DNA from: Adiantum capillus-veneris
Lineage: Eukaryota > Streptophyta > Polypodiopsida > Polypodiales > Pteridaceae
NCBI GenBank assembly: GCA_014529385.2
Contig: CM043962.1
Location: 36,237,598-36,301,597, forward strand
DNA length: 64,000 bases
Direction: 5' to 3'
In this document: one piece after another, positions 1 through 11,268 of the stretch
Position numbering within the stretch: the first letter of the stretch is position 1
Layout of the letters: every line of letters starts with the position of its first letter
The notes under the pieces: generated by a model
Told to the model about the DNA's origin: nothing
The model's database searches: none
Seen by the model: only the letters and a program-made list of their open reading frames with translations
Position numbers and translations under genes: made by a program

Positions 1-561
1 TCGTACCCCATGACTCTGGATACAGGTCCAAAGCCCTCTCTGAACTAACAATGGAAGCGGCCTCCTATCTCATAGTAGACTGGGCAATGGCATGTGTAGT
101 GAAACTCTATCTTAGGCTCCATGTGACCTAAGGGGCATGTCTTGGCCTCTGCTAGTACTCCACTGTATCTCCCAGTCTCGACCCGCAGCGGGTGTGAAGA
201 TGTGAAGATGTGCATCTCTGGCCAATAGCACATCGTATCCCATGAGACAAGTGGGTGTCCATGTATTTGGGCCTCGTCACAAAACCATCCTCAATAATTG
301 GAGAAGATGCTCTCTATAGAAAGTCATCTTTGTGTCCAGCTCCTGAGCCGGCCATATCCAAGTCCTCCTAGTATCTAGCTGAGTCAAGTCAAGTCCTGGC
401 GGATGAGTCAGAGAGGGTGCATCCAATGAGTACTCGAAGGGGGGAAATTTGTCTATGCTGAACCCATGTGCTTGAAACCATGATATCATCCCCCCATACC
501 AACATGGTGTATCTCCCTGCATGGCTAACTTTCGAGGACTCAAGTGGTAGGGGGGCATATG
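1..561 (-). pseudogene. LINE family A ORF2, C-terminal fragment (copy 1, 3' part)
   Basis: The minus strand matches the C-terminal part of the better preserved LINE ORF2 at 5672-6595 almost base for base (for example the segment at 45-233 against 5700-5900). It contains the family's Cys/His-rich end with a C-x2-C start and a CHCP motif, as in the C-terminal zinc-binding region of many non-LTR retrotransposon ORF2 proteins. Reading is broken by frameshifts (two frames, 45-233 and 277-621), so no product is expected. The match runs to about 560 and stops exactly where the LTR element 562-3276 begins. The fragment continues off the left edge of the window. It may be the 3' end of the same LINE whose 5' end is at 3301-4466, with the middle of ORF2 lost. 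Confidence 0.8.
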
Positions 562-1070
562 TGTCACAAGACAGGCACCACGTGCCAATAGAAAAGAACA
601 GACCGAGCATACTTTTAGCACTTCAATAACAACTGAACTGAAAGAGAGAGACGATACGCGACACGGAGTGGCGGAATTCCACCCCAGAGAGTATTGGCCC
701 CAAACCTTGGCGCCCCTTTCGGTACTTCTTTATATTGCATCAACACAGTACAAGCCGGTACTCCAGACTCTTCACCTTCTCCAGGAAGCATGCTAGAGAA
801 TGAGCCCTAGCCTCATATTTAAGGGCCCTTGGCCTGAAAAGTAGTTACAGTAAAACTCAAAAGCTTTTGGTCCAAAAAGCAATGCCAAAAGCTGCCAGCG
901 TAATTTACGGAAATCCGTACAGCCTGCCACGTCATCATGCCAGCGCAATTTTCGAAAATCTGCCACGTCATGAGTGTGTGCGGATCCTGCTTTATTTGCT
1001 TCCTTTATGTCACTTGGGGCCCCATCGAACGGGGTCCCCATAAGTTGGTAGGACTTCTTCTGTTACTTGT
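562..1070 (-). repeat. 3' LTR of the non-autonomous element
   Basis: It matches 2747-3276 along its whole length with scattered substitutions and small indels (roughly one difference per 10-15 bases by eye). Shared landmarks are CACGTGCC near the left end, a TATATTGCA stretch, and a CCCCATCGAACGGGG hairpin near the right end. The differences between the two LTRs mean that the insertion is not recent. Confidence 0.85.
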
Positions 1071-1237
1071 CCCTCGGCCACATATGTAAGTTGGCTCCAT
1101 TCTTTAGGCTTTGACACGTCCCTTCTTGAAAGAGAGTAATCGTCCGCGATTACAACATATCTGCAAAACAACTCAAGTTAGCTCGAAAAAATTTCCGAGG
1201 GTGATTCCGAGGGACAATCAATTTGCTCTTTTTATTA

Positions 1238-1405
1238 AGGAGTTAGCTTCTCCTTTTTGCTCTTTTGATCAAGGAGTTAGCTTTTCCTTTCGGCTGTTTT
1301 GATCAAGGAGTTAGCTTCTTCTTTCGGCTGTTTTGATCAAGGAGTTAGCTTCTCCTTCCGGCTGTTTTGATCAAGGAGTTAGCTTCTCCTTTCGTCCATA
1401 TCGGA
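1238..1405. repeat. 34-bp tandem repeat, about five units
   Basis: The core AAGGAGTTAGCTTCTCC recurs at 1238, 1271, 1305, 1339 and 1373, so the period is 33-34 bp. Spacer bases are TTTCGGCTGTTTTGATC with small variation. It lies inside the non-autonomous LTR element. There are no unique spacers, so it is not a CRISPR array. Confidence 0.85.
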
Positions 1406-1730
1406 ACTCTTGATATTCCGGTGTAGTAAAATTAGCCATCACACCGAGACTGTACTGATCTTCCACGGGTGTCTTGATGCACTAAAATTACATACCCAGG
1501 CAATCTCATCCAATTAGGAATATTCAGTAATTGGCACATCACAATGCAACACAAATGCTTACATATGCATGTTACAAGACACAACAAACAACGCCGCTGA
1601 GCACTTCCCCGAGACAAACGGTCTGCGGTATGAAGCTACTAAACGACTACCTCGTCACTTCCCCCGCAAATAACCTAAAAAGGTCCGGGCCATGAGCTCA
1701 GAGGACTGTATAACCAAACGCTCCCTAGAC

Positions 1731-1920
1731 CGCAGTCTGCGTCGTTCGGAGGTTTTCTAGCATACAACGGAACGCTCCCCAGGCATTGGCCTGTGTCGTT
1801 CGGAGGTTTTCTAGCATACAACGGAACGCTCCCCAAGCATCAGTCTGCGTCGTTCCGAGGTTTTCAAACATACAACGAAACGCTCCCCAAGCATTGGCCT
1901 GCGTCGTTCCGAGGTTCAAA
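1731..1920. repeat. 54-bp tandem repeat, about four units
   Basis: CGTTC(G/C)GAGGTTTTC recurs at 1743, 1797, 1851 and 1904 (period 53-54 bp), alternating with GAACGCTCCCCA. As 54 is divisible by three, a repetitive open frame appears on the minus strand, but it is low-complexity and I do not treat it as a gene. Confidence 0.85.
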
Positions 1921-2733
1921 CAATACCAAAACAATATTTCTCACTTCTCCACCCGGGAGTAAAATCACCAATCATTGAAACCAGTATCAAACCAGAGTCA
2001 AACAATTCAAATCGGCACCAAAACAGGTTAAAAACAGATACTATCCATTTTAAACAAATTCCAAACAGGATCACCAAACAAGATCAAACAAAACTCAAAC
2101 TTAAAAAGCAATCTCGACATCAGTCGAGCTCGAAAAGTCGATTGACTTTCCATCTTGAAACTTGCACCAAAAATTAGGGTTAGGTTCCTTCCATGAGGTC
2201 GTAGCCGAGCACAGCATGGTCCATCAGCTCTTGGACAGACAGTGTTTCTTTGGCGGCGATGGTAAGTCCCAAGAGATAGCAATCACACCGAACCTCCAAG
2301 ACCATCTACTCGTGAAGAGACATCTACTGAGAGGTGTCGAGAAATTTCAAGTTATAATCTGCTAGGGTTTCCATGGCAAGCATTTCAAGATACCCCACTC
2401 TGCCAGAAATTGCACTCCGAAGGAAGATGTCAGAAACCATATAACTTGGGACAATTTTTTTCTTGAAAGCTTTCCCTTGGAGTGTACGGCTTGGTAGCTA
2501 TAGACATCAACATCTGCATGGCACTGCTTTTGAGAAAAACAGTGACTCGAAACAAATATCGGATCCTTCTTCGCCAGTGATCGTATTGGCTTATGCCCTC
2601 TAACACATGAGCAGTGAAGACAAGAGCGCGCCTGATGCGCGTTGAAGTAAGGGTGGGAGTGGCTAATAAGTCCGGGTAGCTCTATCTGCTCTTTTGTAGG
2701 ACCGGTATGCTTTCAGAAAAGCACACGCTTGAT

Positions 2734-2745
2734 GCTCTGATACCA
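2734..2745 (-). promoter_or_regulatory. Primer binding site for initiator tRNA-Met
   Basis: On the minus strand the bases read TGGTATCAGAGC, the standard plant copia primer binding site complementary to the 3' end of tRNA-iMet. One base separates it from the LTR end at 2747. It fixes the orientation of the element and marks 2747-3276 as the 5' LTR. Confidence 0.85.
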
Positions 2746-2746
2746 C

Positions 2747-3276
2747 TGTCACAGGACGGGCACCACGTGCCAATAGAAAAGAAGAGACTTAAGAGACTTT
2801 TAGCACTTCAATAACAACTCAACTGAAAGAGAGATAGACGACACGCGACACGGAGTGACGAAATTCCACCCCACAGAGTATTGGCCCCAAACCATGGCGC
2901 CCCTTTCGGTATTTCTTTATATTGCATCAACACAGTACAAGCCCGTACTCTAGACTCTACACCTTCTCCAGGAAGCATGCCAGAGAATAAGCCCTAGCCT
3001 GATACTTAAAGGCCCTGGGCCTGAAAAGCAGTTACAGTAAAAAGCCTTTAAAACTCAAAACCTTCTAATCCAAAAAGCAATTCCAAAAGTTGCCAGTGTA
3101 ATTTACGGAAATTCGTACAGCCTGCCAGGTCATCATGCCAGCACAATTTTTGAAACTCTGCCACGTCATCAATTTTTGCGTGTGTCCGGATCCAGCTTTA
3201 TTTTCTTCCTTTATGTCACTTGGGGCCCCATCGAACGGGGTCCCCATAAGTTCGTAGGACTTCTTCTGTTACTTGT
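2747..3276 (-). repeat. 5' LTR of the non-autonomous element
   Basis: Direct repeat partner of 562-1070. Similarity stops at the shared ACTTGT (3271-3276); the bases beyond it differ from those after 1070. Confidence 0.85.
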
Positions 3277-3300
3277 TCTGCATGGGGTTTGCTATATAGT

Positions 3301-3570
3301 ATATGTATCAATGGCTGCAAATCCTCTCTAAATAACACTGCCACTCCCCCTGAGCCCCGTCCTCTGTGCTCTGACCGTGTCTCGTGTTTGTAAGCTGTCT
3401 CCCATATGTATCCACTAATGTGAGGCATGGATTGCCCAGGGGCCTAGTGTGTCTCAGAGTAAAAGATGATGTCTCTTCCAGTAAAGCTATCCTTAAAAGC
3501 ACCCACATCAAGACGCATGGATCCATTACAGTTCCAGGCCGCCACTTTGAGTGTGGTCCCATAAGTCTCG
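3301..3570 (-). pseudogene. LINE family A ORF2, endonuclease N-terminus (copy 1)
   Basis: The minus strand is nearly identical to the start of the family A ORF2 at 15600-15870, which carries the apurinic/apyrimidinic-type endonuclease of LINEs. Only the first 80-90 codons remain before the LTR element cuts it off, and the reading frame is broken into pieces (3216-3428 and 3308-3562). The 24 bases between the LTR (3276) and the first clear match (about 3301) are not recognisable LINE sequence. Confidence 0.8.
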
Positions 3571-3575
3571 CACCG

Positions 3576-4466
3576 TCATGTGGAGCGTCGCTCCAGTATT
3601 ACCACTCTTCCATCTCGGTAAAAGGCAATCTTGCCTTTTCCCCTTGCCGCTCTAATCTCCGGCATTACTTCGTGCATATGAGCGATCTGCGAGAGGGTGA
3701 GATCATCCCCGAGAAAAATGCCCGTCTCTTTAAGAGTTGGCCTTTTCTTCAAGGACTTCTTCGCTTCCATGGAGGGAAAACGGAGGATGAGTGCCCTTTC
3801 TTTTGAGGTTTCCCCATTGCTTCCATTTTTCTTTATGTTGCCCACTCTCCAGGCTCTTGTGTGTGTCGGCTCATGAACCCCCATCAAGGCCATGAGTTCT
3901 TTTACCTCTTAGTCCACATTGCCTTTGTCTTTAAGACCGCAAATCCTCACATGTAAAGCGCACACACGTCTTCTTTGCTCCTCCTCTAGTGTCTGATTAA
4001 TGATAGTGGGTGTGGACGTGGACGTTATCTCCTTCCCTTTTCCTTTCTTGGCCATCTCGATCCATTTCTCGGCTTCATCCGCCTTCTGCTGAGTTTTTGT
4101 AAGAACATCCACCCAAGAAGTCGTCATCTCTTTGTGTTGCTCTTCTCCCTCTTTGATGGCCCGCACTTGCTCCTTGATCGTGTTGATTTCTTCGATTACT
4201 GAGGGTTGCAATTCGCCCTCTTCCAGTGTGTTGCTTGATCGTGCTTCGGCGAGATCTTTCTTGAGTGACGCAATCTCTTCATCCTGAGCCATCACTCGGT
4301 CTTCCAGTGCATTTATCTTGCTTTCTTGGATCAGGACGCGTCCTTCGAGCATTTTTATTGTGCCCAATAGATTGCGGTTCATCTTGGTAATAGTCTCCGT
4401 CACCTCCTCTTTGCACTTTTGAATGGCATTCTCTTGGGGGTCGGCTTTATCACTCAGCTTCCTCAT
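3576..4466 (-). pseudogene. LINE family A ORF1, coiled-coil RNA-binding-type protein
   Basis: The frame starts at 4466 and runs in one register to 3576 except for a single stop codon at about 3909. The protein would be about 296 residues. The first 110 residues are rich in E, K, I and L in heptad-like order, as expected for a coiled coil; a short basic stretch (KKGKGKEI) follows, then a globular C-terminal part. Copy 2 (15889-16278) has a glutamate codon where this copy has the stop (GAA to TAA), so the stop is a point mutation. LINE ORF1 proteins of this sort coat the element RNA. It ends just before the ORF2 start. Confidence 0.75.
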
Positions 4467-5201
<735 letters not shown>

Positions 5202-5671
5202 AATGAAATGAAATGTTATATTAACGTCTTCAAAAGGCCAAAGTGACCTATGAGACCAGAAAGTTACAATGTGGTGGATCTGATACAAAGTCAGAGTAAG
5301 AAGATGACAAAATGACAAAATGTCAAAATAAAATACTATGGAATCCTAGACTACTGGGTGTGGACTAAGCAGCTAAAATAGCGAGCTGGGATAGCTAGAT
5401 CACAGGAGATCCAGCATCGGTCACTGGCGGATCTCATTAATCTCCTCCATGGTCAGTAATCTGATCGGGCGTCGTGCACGTCGAGCCAAAGTGACCCGGT
5501 TCCTCTGATGCAGCCTCTGTCGATGTTGTGTAGTCCTCTGCAGTCGTGGGCGTCTAGATCTCCCCAACTCAGTCGCTCGTCGATCAGTATGCCTCTTGTG
5601 TAAAGCGACGAGCTCTACTGTGGTAGTAACTCCTCCGGGTGTCCAGTGGCAGCTCTAAAGAAGTCTGTGAT

Positions 5672-6784
5672 CTATCTATGAGACTGGCTAGTCTTTCCTC
5701 TCATCAAGCTCTCTCTGTGTCTACGCAGCTCGAGCAAAAACAAACCCAAGCATCTCTGATCCTCGTACCGCATGACTCTAGAGAATGGTCCAAAGCCCTT
5801 TCTGAACAAGCATTGGAAGCGGCCTCGTATCTCGTAGTAGACGGGGCAGTGGCATGTGTAGTGCAACTCTGTCTCATGCTCGATGTCACACAGGGGGCAT
5901 GTCCTGGCCTCTGCTAGTACTCCGCTGTATCTCCCAGTCTCGATCCGGAGCTGGTGTGAAGATGTGCGTATCTGGCCAATAGCACATCGTATCCCATGAG
6001 ACACGTGGGTGTCCATGTATCTGGGCCTCGTCACAAAACCGTCCTCCGTAAGTTGGAGAAAATGCTCTCTGTAGAAAGCCATCTTCGTGCCCAGCTCCTG
6101 TGTTGGCTGTATCCATGTCCTCCTGGTGTCTAGCTGAGTCAGGTCCTGGCGGATGAGCCTGGTGATCTCGGACTGTGTAAGAGTCAGAGAGGGCGCATCC
6201 AGTGAGTACTGGAAAGGAGGCAATCTGTCTATGCTGAACCCATGCGCCTGAAACCATGACGTCATCTCCCCATACCAACATGCTGTATCTCCCTGCATGG
6301 CTAACTGTTGAGAGGACTCAAGTGCAAGGTGTGCATATCTGTCTCTGGGAAGTTCCCACATGCGGTGTATGAAGGAGACAGATCTGGTGAGCGCCTCAAG
6401 CACCAGTGGGGAGGCAGCTAGCTCTGCTCGTATAATAGCAAGTGGTACTGAAGTCTTGGCCCTAATGAGCCGCGAGATCATAGTGACCAGAGGCTTCTGC
6501 ATGTCCCCCCATCCATCACTGCGGCCTGTCCTTCCGTGATGGTCCAGTGAAGGTCCCCAAATCTCAGCTCCATAGAGCAATACAGAAGCCACCAAAGTGT
6601 CAAAGAGCTAGAGCTTCGTCGCAGGCTCTGGTCAATTTAGTCTCTGTTGCCCTCCTCAATGAAAATGCTGGCCCACTAAAATCCACTCCAAGGTAAGTGT
6701 AAGCATCTGTATACTCCACCGTCTCCTGGCCGTATGTGAAGGCGGGCGCAGACCTCCTGATCCACTGTGGGGTGGTATTAAATA
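5672..6784 (-). pseudogene. LINE family A ORF2, C-terminal part (copy 2)
   Basis: The minus strand continues the RT of 13629-15858 after the inserted LINE B: the junction reads LGKTKVM then VFNTTPQWI. A stop near 6600 separates the thumb-like part (6600-6788) from a 307-residue open stretch (5672-6595) with the C-terminal Cys/His motif (CPLC...H...CHCP). Such a zinc-binding end is common in LINE ORF2 proteins and takes part in RNA binding. Copy 3 (17065-18312) has the same region in one open frame, which shows that the stop here is a defect of this copy. Confidence 0.8.
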
Positions 6785-6800
6785 CCATGACCTTGGTTTT
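6785..6800. other. Target-site duplication of LINE B, left copy
   Basis: CCATGACCTTGGTTTT occurs here and at 13613-13628. Long duplications with an adjacent poly(T) (poly(A) on the minus strand) are the mark of target-primed reverse transcription. Confidence 0.93.
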
Positions 6801-7199
6801 TTTTTCCCCCCGAAAGAGATCCTTCTATTAGTTAATGAAAACTGCCCATAGGGCTACATCCACCTCTGCAAGAGAGGGCTACAACAAGCATGATGGGGAG
6901 ACTCTCCCAATGAAAAAACAGCATATATACAATGAGGCTAAATCAAGAGATGGGAGGAGGGAAGATCCACACAGGTGGACAGTATTGCCATCTGAGCACC
7001 CCCTGGACTATGTTGTAGAAAGGCCCTGGGCGTCAGAGTTGAAGGAAAGCCTCTCGGCGCTCCCGCATGCGGTCGGAGCTACCCTGTAGTCCCTCAAGCT
7101 GTTCTTTGAGAGTATGGATCAGCTCTAGCCAAAAGTCACGAACAGTCTCTGCTGGTGGCACAGGGCGAGCCTCAAAGATGCGGAAACAGCGGGCCCGCT

Positions 7200-10100
7200 A
7201 GATGAACCAAAGTGCCAGGCCACTGATGAGCTCCCAGCACTCCTCTCTCTCACTGCACCACTCCTGTGGAGTAAGCTCTGTAGCAGGCTGGAGTGTAGGT
7301 CGCCCCCCCTACATCACTATCATCCTGTTGGTGGAAGATAGCTCAAACTGAAGTGCCGAGCCGGTGAGTGTGGACCAGGCCGCTGCCCCCCAAGTGTACT
7401 GTCGAGCTGTGGAGAGAGCAGGCATCAGCCGAAGAACTCGTAGCCACACCTGCTGGGCCGAGGGACAGTCCCAAAGACAATGACGTTGACTCTCCACCAA
7501 CTGGTCACAGGCTGCTCATGCGGCCGAGAGACCACTATGCACAAGCCAAATCCCTACTGCCGTGGCTCTGTGTGCAACCAACCACTAAAACAAAGTGACG
7601 CGCCTCGGCTGTCTGGAGTCCCACAGCCTCTGCCAAAAGTCTGCCAAGAACTCGACTGTGAGGCTCTCCTCCTGCCAGTGACGTGCTGCAGCGGGGCGGG
7701 CCTCTCTCTGTGCTGCAAGTATATGACGTCCAAGCCGAACAGTGTACTAAAAGAAGGGGACTCCTGGGCGGTCTGCAGAAGAGAGGGGGTCCCTCCATAG
7801 CCACTCACCAGGATCCCACTGTACCCGTCCCAATGGACAACACTCCCAAGCCCATAGCCTCCAGTGTCCAGTCTCAAGAGCTGCTGGGTCAGGGTCTATG
7901 ACGCAAGTCCTTCCACAGATGCCCACAACTTGTATCCTTTGGAAACAGCACTCTGCTACCTGCGGGGCCTCTATTGCAACTCGCTGTAGTCGTCCCCCAC
8001 CCTGAAGCTCGAAGAACAGGGCTGGGACAGTCTCTGAGCAGGCCCTGACTGAAATGAGAACCTCCAGTCTTGTGAAGGCTCCCATCCACCGGGGTGCTAC
8101 TGGCTCAAGAGGCGTGAGCCACTGAACTGGAACTGACTCTCAGATGTCCTGACACATACTCTGCACCCCTCTCATGCCCTGTAGCTGTAAACCCTACACC
8201 TCCTCTGACAAACCTGTGAACTCTAGCCAGCCACCTAGAGAGCGCGCTGGACCTGCTGCCATGGGACCCCAAGAAACATGAGGCCGACTCCCAACCAAGT
8301 GGCCTCTCTGAGTGCTAACCATGGGGTTCCAAACGAGGGGCTGCCGTAGGCGCTCCTCCGTGCACGTCGGCTGTCTGTGCTCTAGGCCACGCCGTAAGAG
8401 CTCCCAAGATCAAAGCAAACTCACAGCGAAGCGGTCCTCCAGTCTCCTGCTCAAACCAACTCGGCGCAACTCTGTGAAGATCCATCTGGTCGAAGGTTGC
8501 CAACGGCCTCTTGACTGAGGCACCCTTGCACGAAGCCTTTGCAGCAAGAACTCCTTCCAGGGCTCCTCGCTCGGAAGAAGTCCTCTGACGACGAACTTCC
8601 CAAGAAGGGCTCTGCTTTGCTGTGCTGGATCAATGATCCCAAGCCCTCCGTGAGAACAAGGAAGTGTGATGACCGACCAAGCCACCTTGGCTCAGCAATC
8701 TGAGTGTCACGACCTGACCAAAGGAAGTTCCTGATCACCCTCTCAACCTGACTGATACAAGAACTCGAGAATATTCAGCAAGAAGTGATGTACCACATAG
8801 TCGCCAACAACACCTGGTTGGCAACTACTACTCTACCAGTCAACGAAAGTCGTGCTGAGCTCCAATGTAACAGCTTTCTCCTGATGGACAGGAGAAGAGG
8901 AGCAATCTGGGGACAAGTACCGAACTGCAGTCCCTGGGGGAATCCACTTGAAACCCTCTCCTTGCATCCAATCTGGCATAGGAGCACTGCCAACCGAGAA
9001 TGCCACTGTCTTTCTCCAGTTGATCAGTGCGCCCGATGCACAACAGAAGGTCTCCAGAGCCTCCTCACACCTGTGTAGATTGGCCTCCTGGCCCTCTTAA
9101 GTATAACGCTGAGTCGTCGGCAAACTCAGCGTCCAGAAGCTCATCCCCCCGTATAGGGAGTGCTAAGCCCCTTAGACCAACCTGCTGTGACACCAAAAAT
9201 CTGCTCATCGCCTCCGCATAGAACAGAAAGAGAAAGGGGGCAAGAGGACAACCCTGTTTGACCGATCGTGTGAGCATGAAGCGCTCACCTCTACCTCTGC
9301 CAAAAGCACCTGACTGTGAGCCTGTCTGCACAAAGCTGATACCCCTCTGATCCAAGCATCTGAGAAGCCCATCCTGCGTAGAGTGCCCTCTAGAAAGTCC
9401 CAGTCAACTCTGTCGTATGCCTTCTCAAAATCGAGAAGAAGAATCACAAGGTCCTCCCCACGGAGCCGTGCCAGGGCAGAAGCCTCCCAGAAAGTGAAGA
9501 TGTTGTCAAGGATACTGCGCTCCTTGACAAAACCTGTCTGAGTCCCATGTATAAGGCTCTCCAAAAGTGGCTGAATCCTCAAACTCAGAGCCTTGGCAAG
9601 AATTTTGTAGGCTGAGTTGAGGATGGTGATGGGGCGTCACTGGCGAATCTCATCCAAGGAGCCACCCTCCTTTGGAATGAGGTAAATCAGGCCCTCACTC
9701 ATGCTATCCGGCATCACTCCTGTGTGCAGAATGTACTGAAAGGCACCACAAAGATCTGGGCCAAGCAAGTTCCCAGTACTCCAAGAAGAAGATGGGAGTC
9801 AGCCCATCCTCACCTGGACAGCTACCACGAGGGAGGGCCCTAAGAGCCGTGTGCAGCTCCTCAAGCTGAAGAGGCATCTCTAGCCTCTGGCGCATCTCCT
9901 CAGTCACAAGACAAGGAATCTGTGCCCAAACCTGTTCCCTGCATGCATCCTTCTGCGTTGACTGGGGCTCAGCCGACAGTAACTCACGGTAAAAGTCAGT
10001 AGCAAGTACACGCATATCCTCGGGCTCACAAACAACTGACCCATCGGGTCTCCTCAACTGATTGACCTTGGCATGCGAGTGCCGAGGTCCCACTGTCTCA

Positions 10101-11268
10101 AAGAAAGCATCTGTCACTCTGTCACCCACCTGAGTCCACTGAGATGCCTGTCTGTGAAAGGCAAACTCATGACGCCACTCGTCTGTGCAAACAAGCTCCT
10201 GTCGAGCCTGCTGTAACTGCTCCTCCAACCATGGACTGTCTGGATGCTGGTCCTGCATCCTCTGTAGTGAAGCAATGCCTCGTCTGAGACGCTGCTCCTC
10301 CTCTCTCGTTGCAGCCCGTCGAGCCAGAGACTCCTGGAGGAAAAAGTGGCTAAGTTGAGCTAGGCCTAAGGCCACTCTGTCTGCAGGTAGAGCCTGGTTG
10401 TCCATGCCCTCTGTCCGGAGAGTCTCTCTAAGTGCCGAGTCCAACAAGACCCTCTCTGGGATGCGGAGCATCGTGCTCCCACTCCTCTGCCTGTCTGCCA
10501 CTGTGAGGATCACTGGTGCATGGTCCGAGAAGCATGTCCCTACCAGGATGTCCTTGCCAGGATGCCCATTGATCCCCCCAAGTCACTGAAGTGGTCAGTA
10601 GTGTAGAAGCGATCTATCCGTGGTAGATTCACTCCTCCCACTCTGCGGTCCGATCTAGAGAAGGCAAGACTCTCTGGAGGCCTCACAATGCCAGAATGCT
10701 GCCATGTATCCGCGACTCTCAAAGTCATACACAACCTCTCCCAAGCTGCTAACTCGACTCCATGCACAGTAGCATGGCTGCCTCTGATCCTGTCAGAGGG
10801 GTCGTCCAACATGTTGAAGTCCCCTCCTACACACCAATGGTCAGCCTGAGGCAAAGACTGAACAATCTGTGACCAACACTCTGCACGAGCACTCGCCACA
10901 TTGGGCGCATAGATGTTCAGGAAGCCCACAAGGCCACCCTGAACCTGCATAGTAATCCACTGAACCCTGCCTGTCACAATAATCCCTCTGCCCACAATGG
11001 CCTGCTGCAATGAGTCCGCAATAGTCATACATATCCCACCCTGGATGCCTCCAGGTCCAAAAGCAGCTTACCAAAAGGTATCATATCGTCCACGCAAAAT
11101 CTGACCACATCGCCGAATGCGGCTCTCAGACAGATGGTGCTCCTGAAGCATAAGGAGATCAATCTCTCCTCCCACAAGGCAACCCTGAAGCTCCTGACGC
11201 AATCGGCCCCGCTGTCGCTGAAACTGGGGCCCACCTAATCCTTGCACGTTCCACGAGACGATCCTCAT
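7200..11268 (-). pseudogene. LINE family B ORF2: endonuclease, reverse transcriptase, zf-RVT
   Basis: The start codon at 11268 opens with MRIVSWNVQGLGG, the typical N-terminus of plant L1 endonucleases. Further EN blocks follow at 11028-10540, including the GDFNM motif. RT blocks: FEKAYDRVDW (about 9430), KQGCPLAPFLF (about 9250) and FADDSALYL (about 9140), the catalytic FADD box. The far C-terminus has SQRHCLWDCPSAQQVW (about 7480), the zinc-binding domain of plant LINE RTs. Reading shifts frame many times (for example near 11060, 10520, 9640, 9200, 8760), so it is a pseudogene. Its ATG overlaps the ORF1 stop (see findings). Confidence 0.88.

Larger units (their letters stand above)
562..3276 (-). 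mobile_element. Non-autonomous LTR retrotransposon (TRIM/LARD-like), minus orientation
   Basis: Two direct repeats of about 509 and 530 bp (562-1070 and 2747-3276) enclose 1.68 kb. Next to the inner edge of the right repeat lies the sequence GCTCTGATACCA, the reverse complement of the initiator-tRNA-Met primer binding site, so the element points leftwards and the right repeat is the 5' LTR. The interior has no gag, protease, integrase or RT; it consists of two tandem arrays (1238-1405, 1731-1920) and non-coding sequence. Such an element would need enzymes from an autonomous copia-type partner. LTR ends read TG...CA on one side (TGTCACA in + orientation) but the other end is ACTTGT, which is not canonical. 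No clear 5-bp target-site duplication is seen. It sits within LINE family A copy 1. Confidence 0.8.

Noticed and set aside
1238-1405. Regular 34-bp repeats that might suggest a CRISPR array
   Set aside because: Repeats are contiguous with no unique spacers, and lie in a plant LTR retroelement.
1725-1978. Repetitive open frames (WGAFRCMLENL-type)
   Set aside because: Period 54 keeps the frame open by chance; it is a non-coding tandem repeat within the non-autonomous element.
562-3276. Segmental duplication rather than LTRs for the 500-bp repeats
   Set aside because: A perfect initiator-tRNA primer binding site next to one repeat makes LTRs the better reading.
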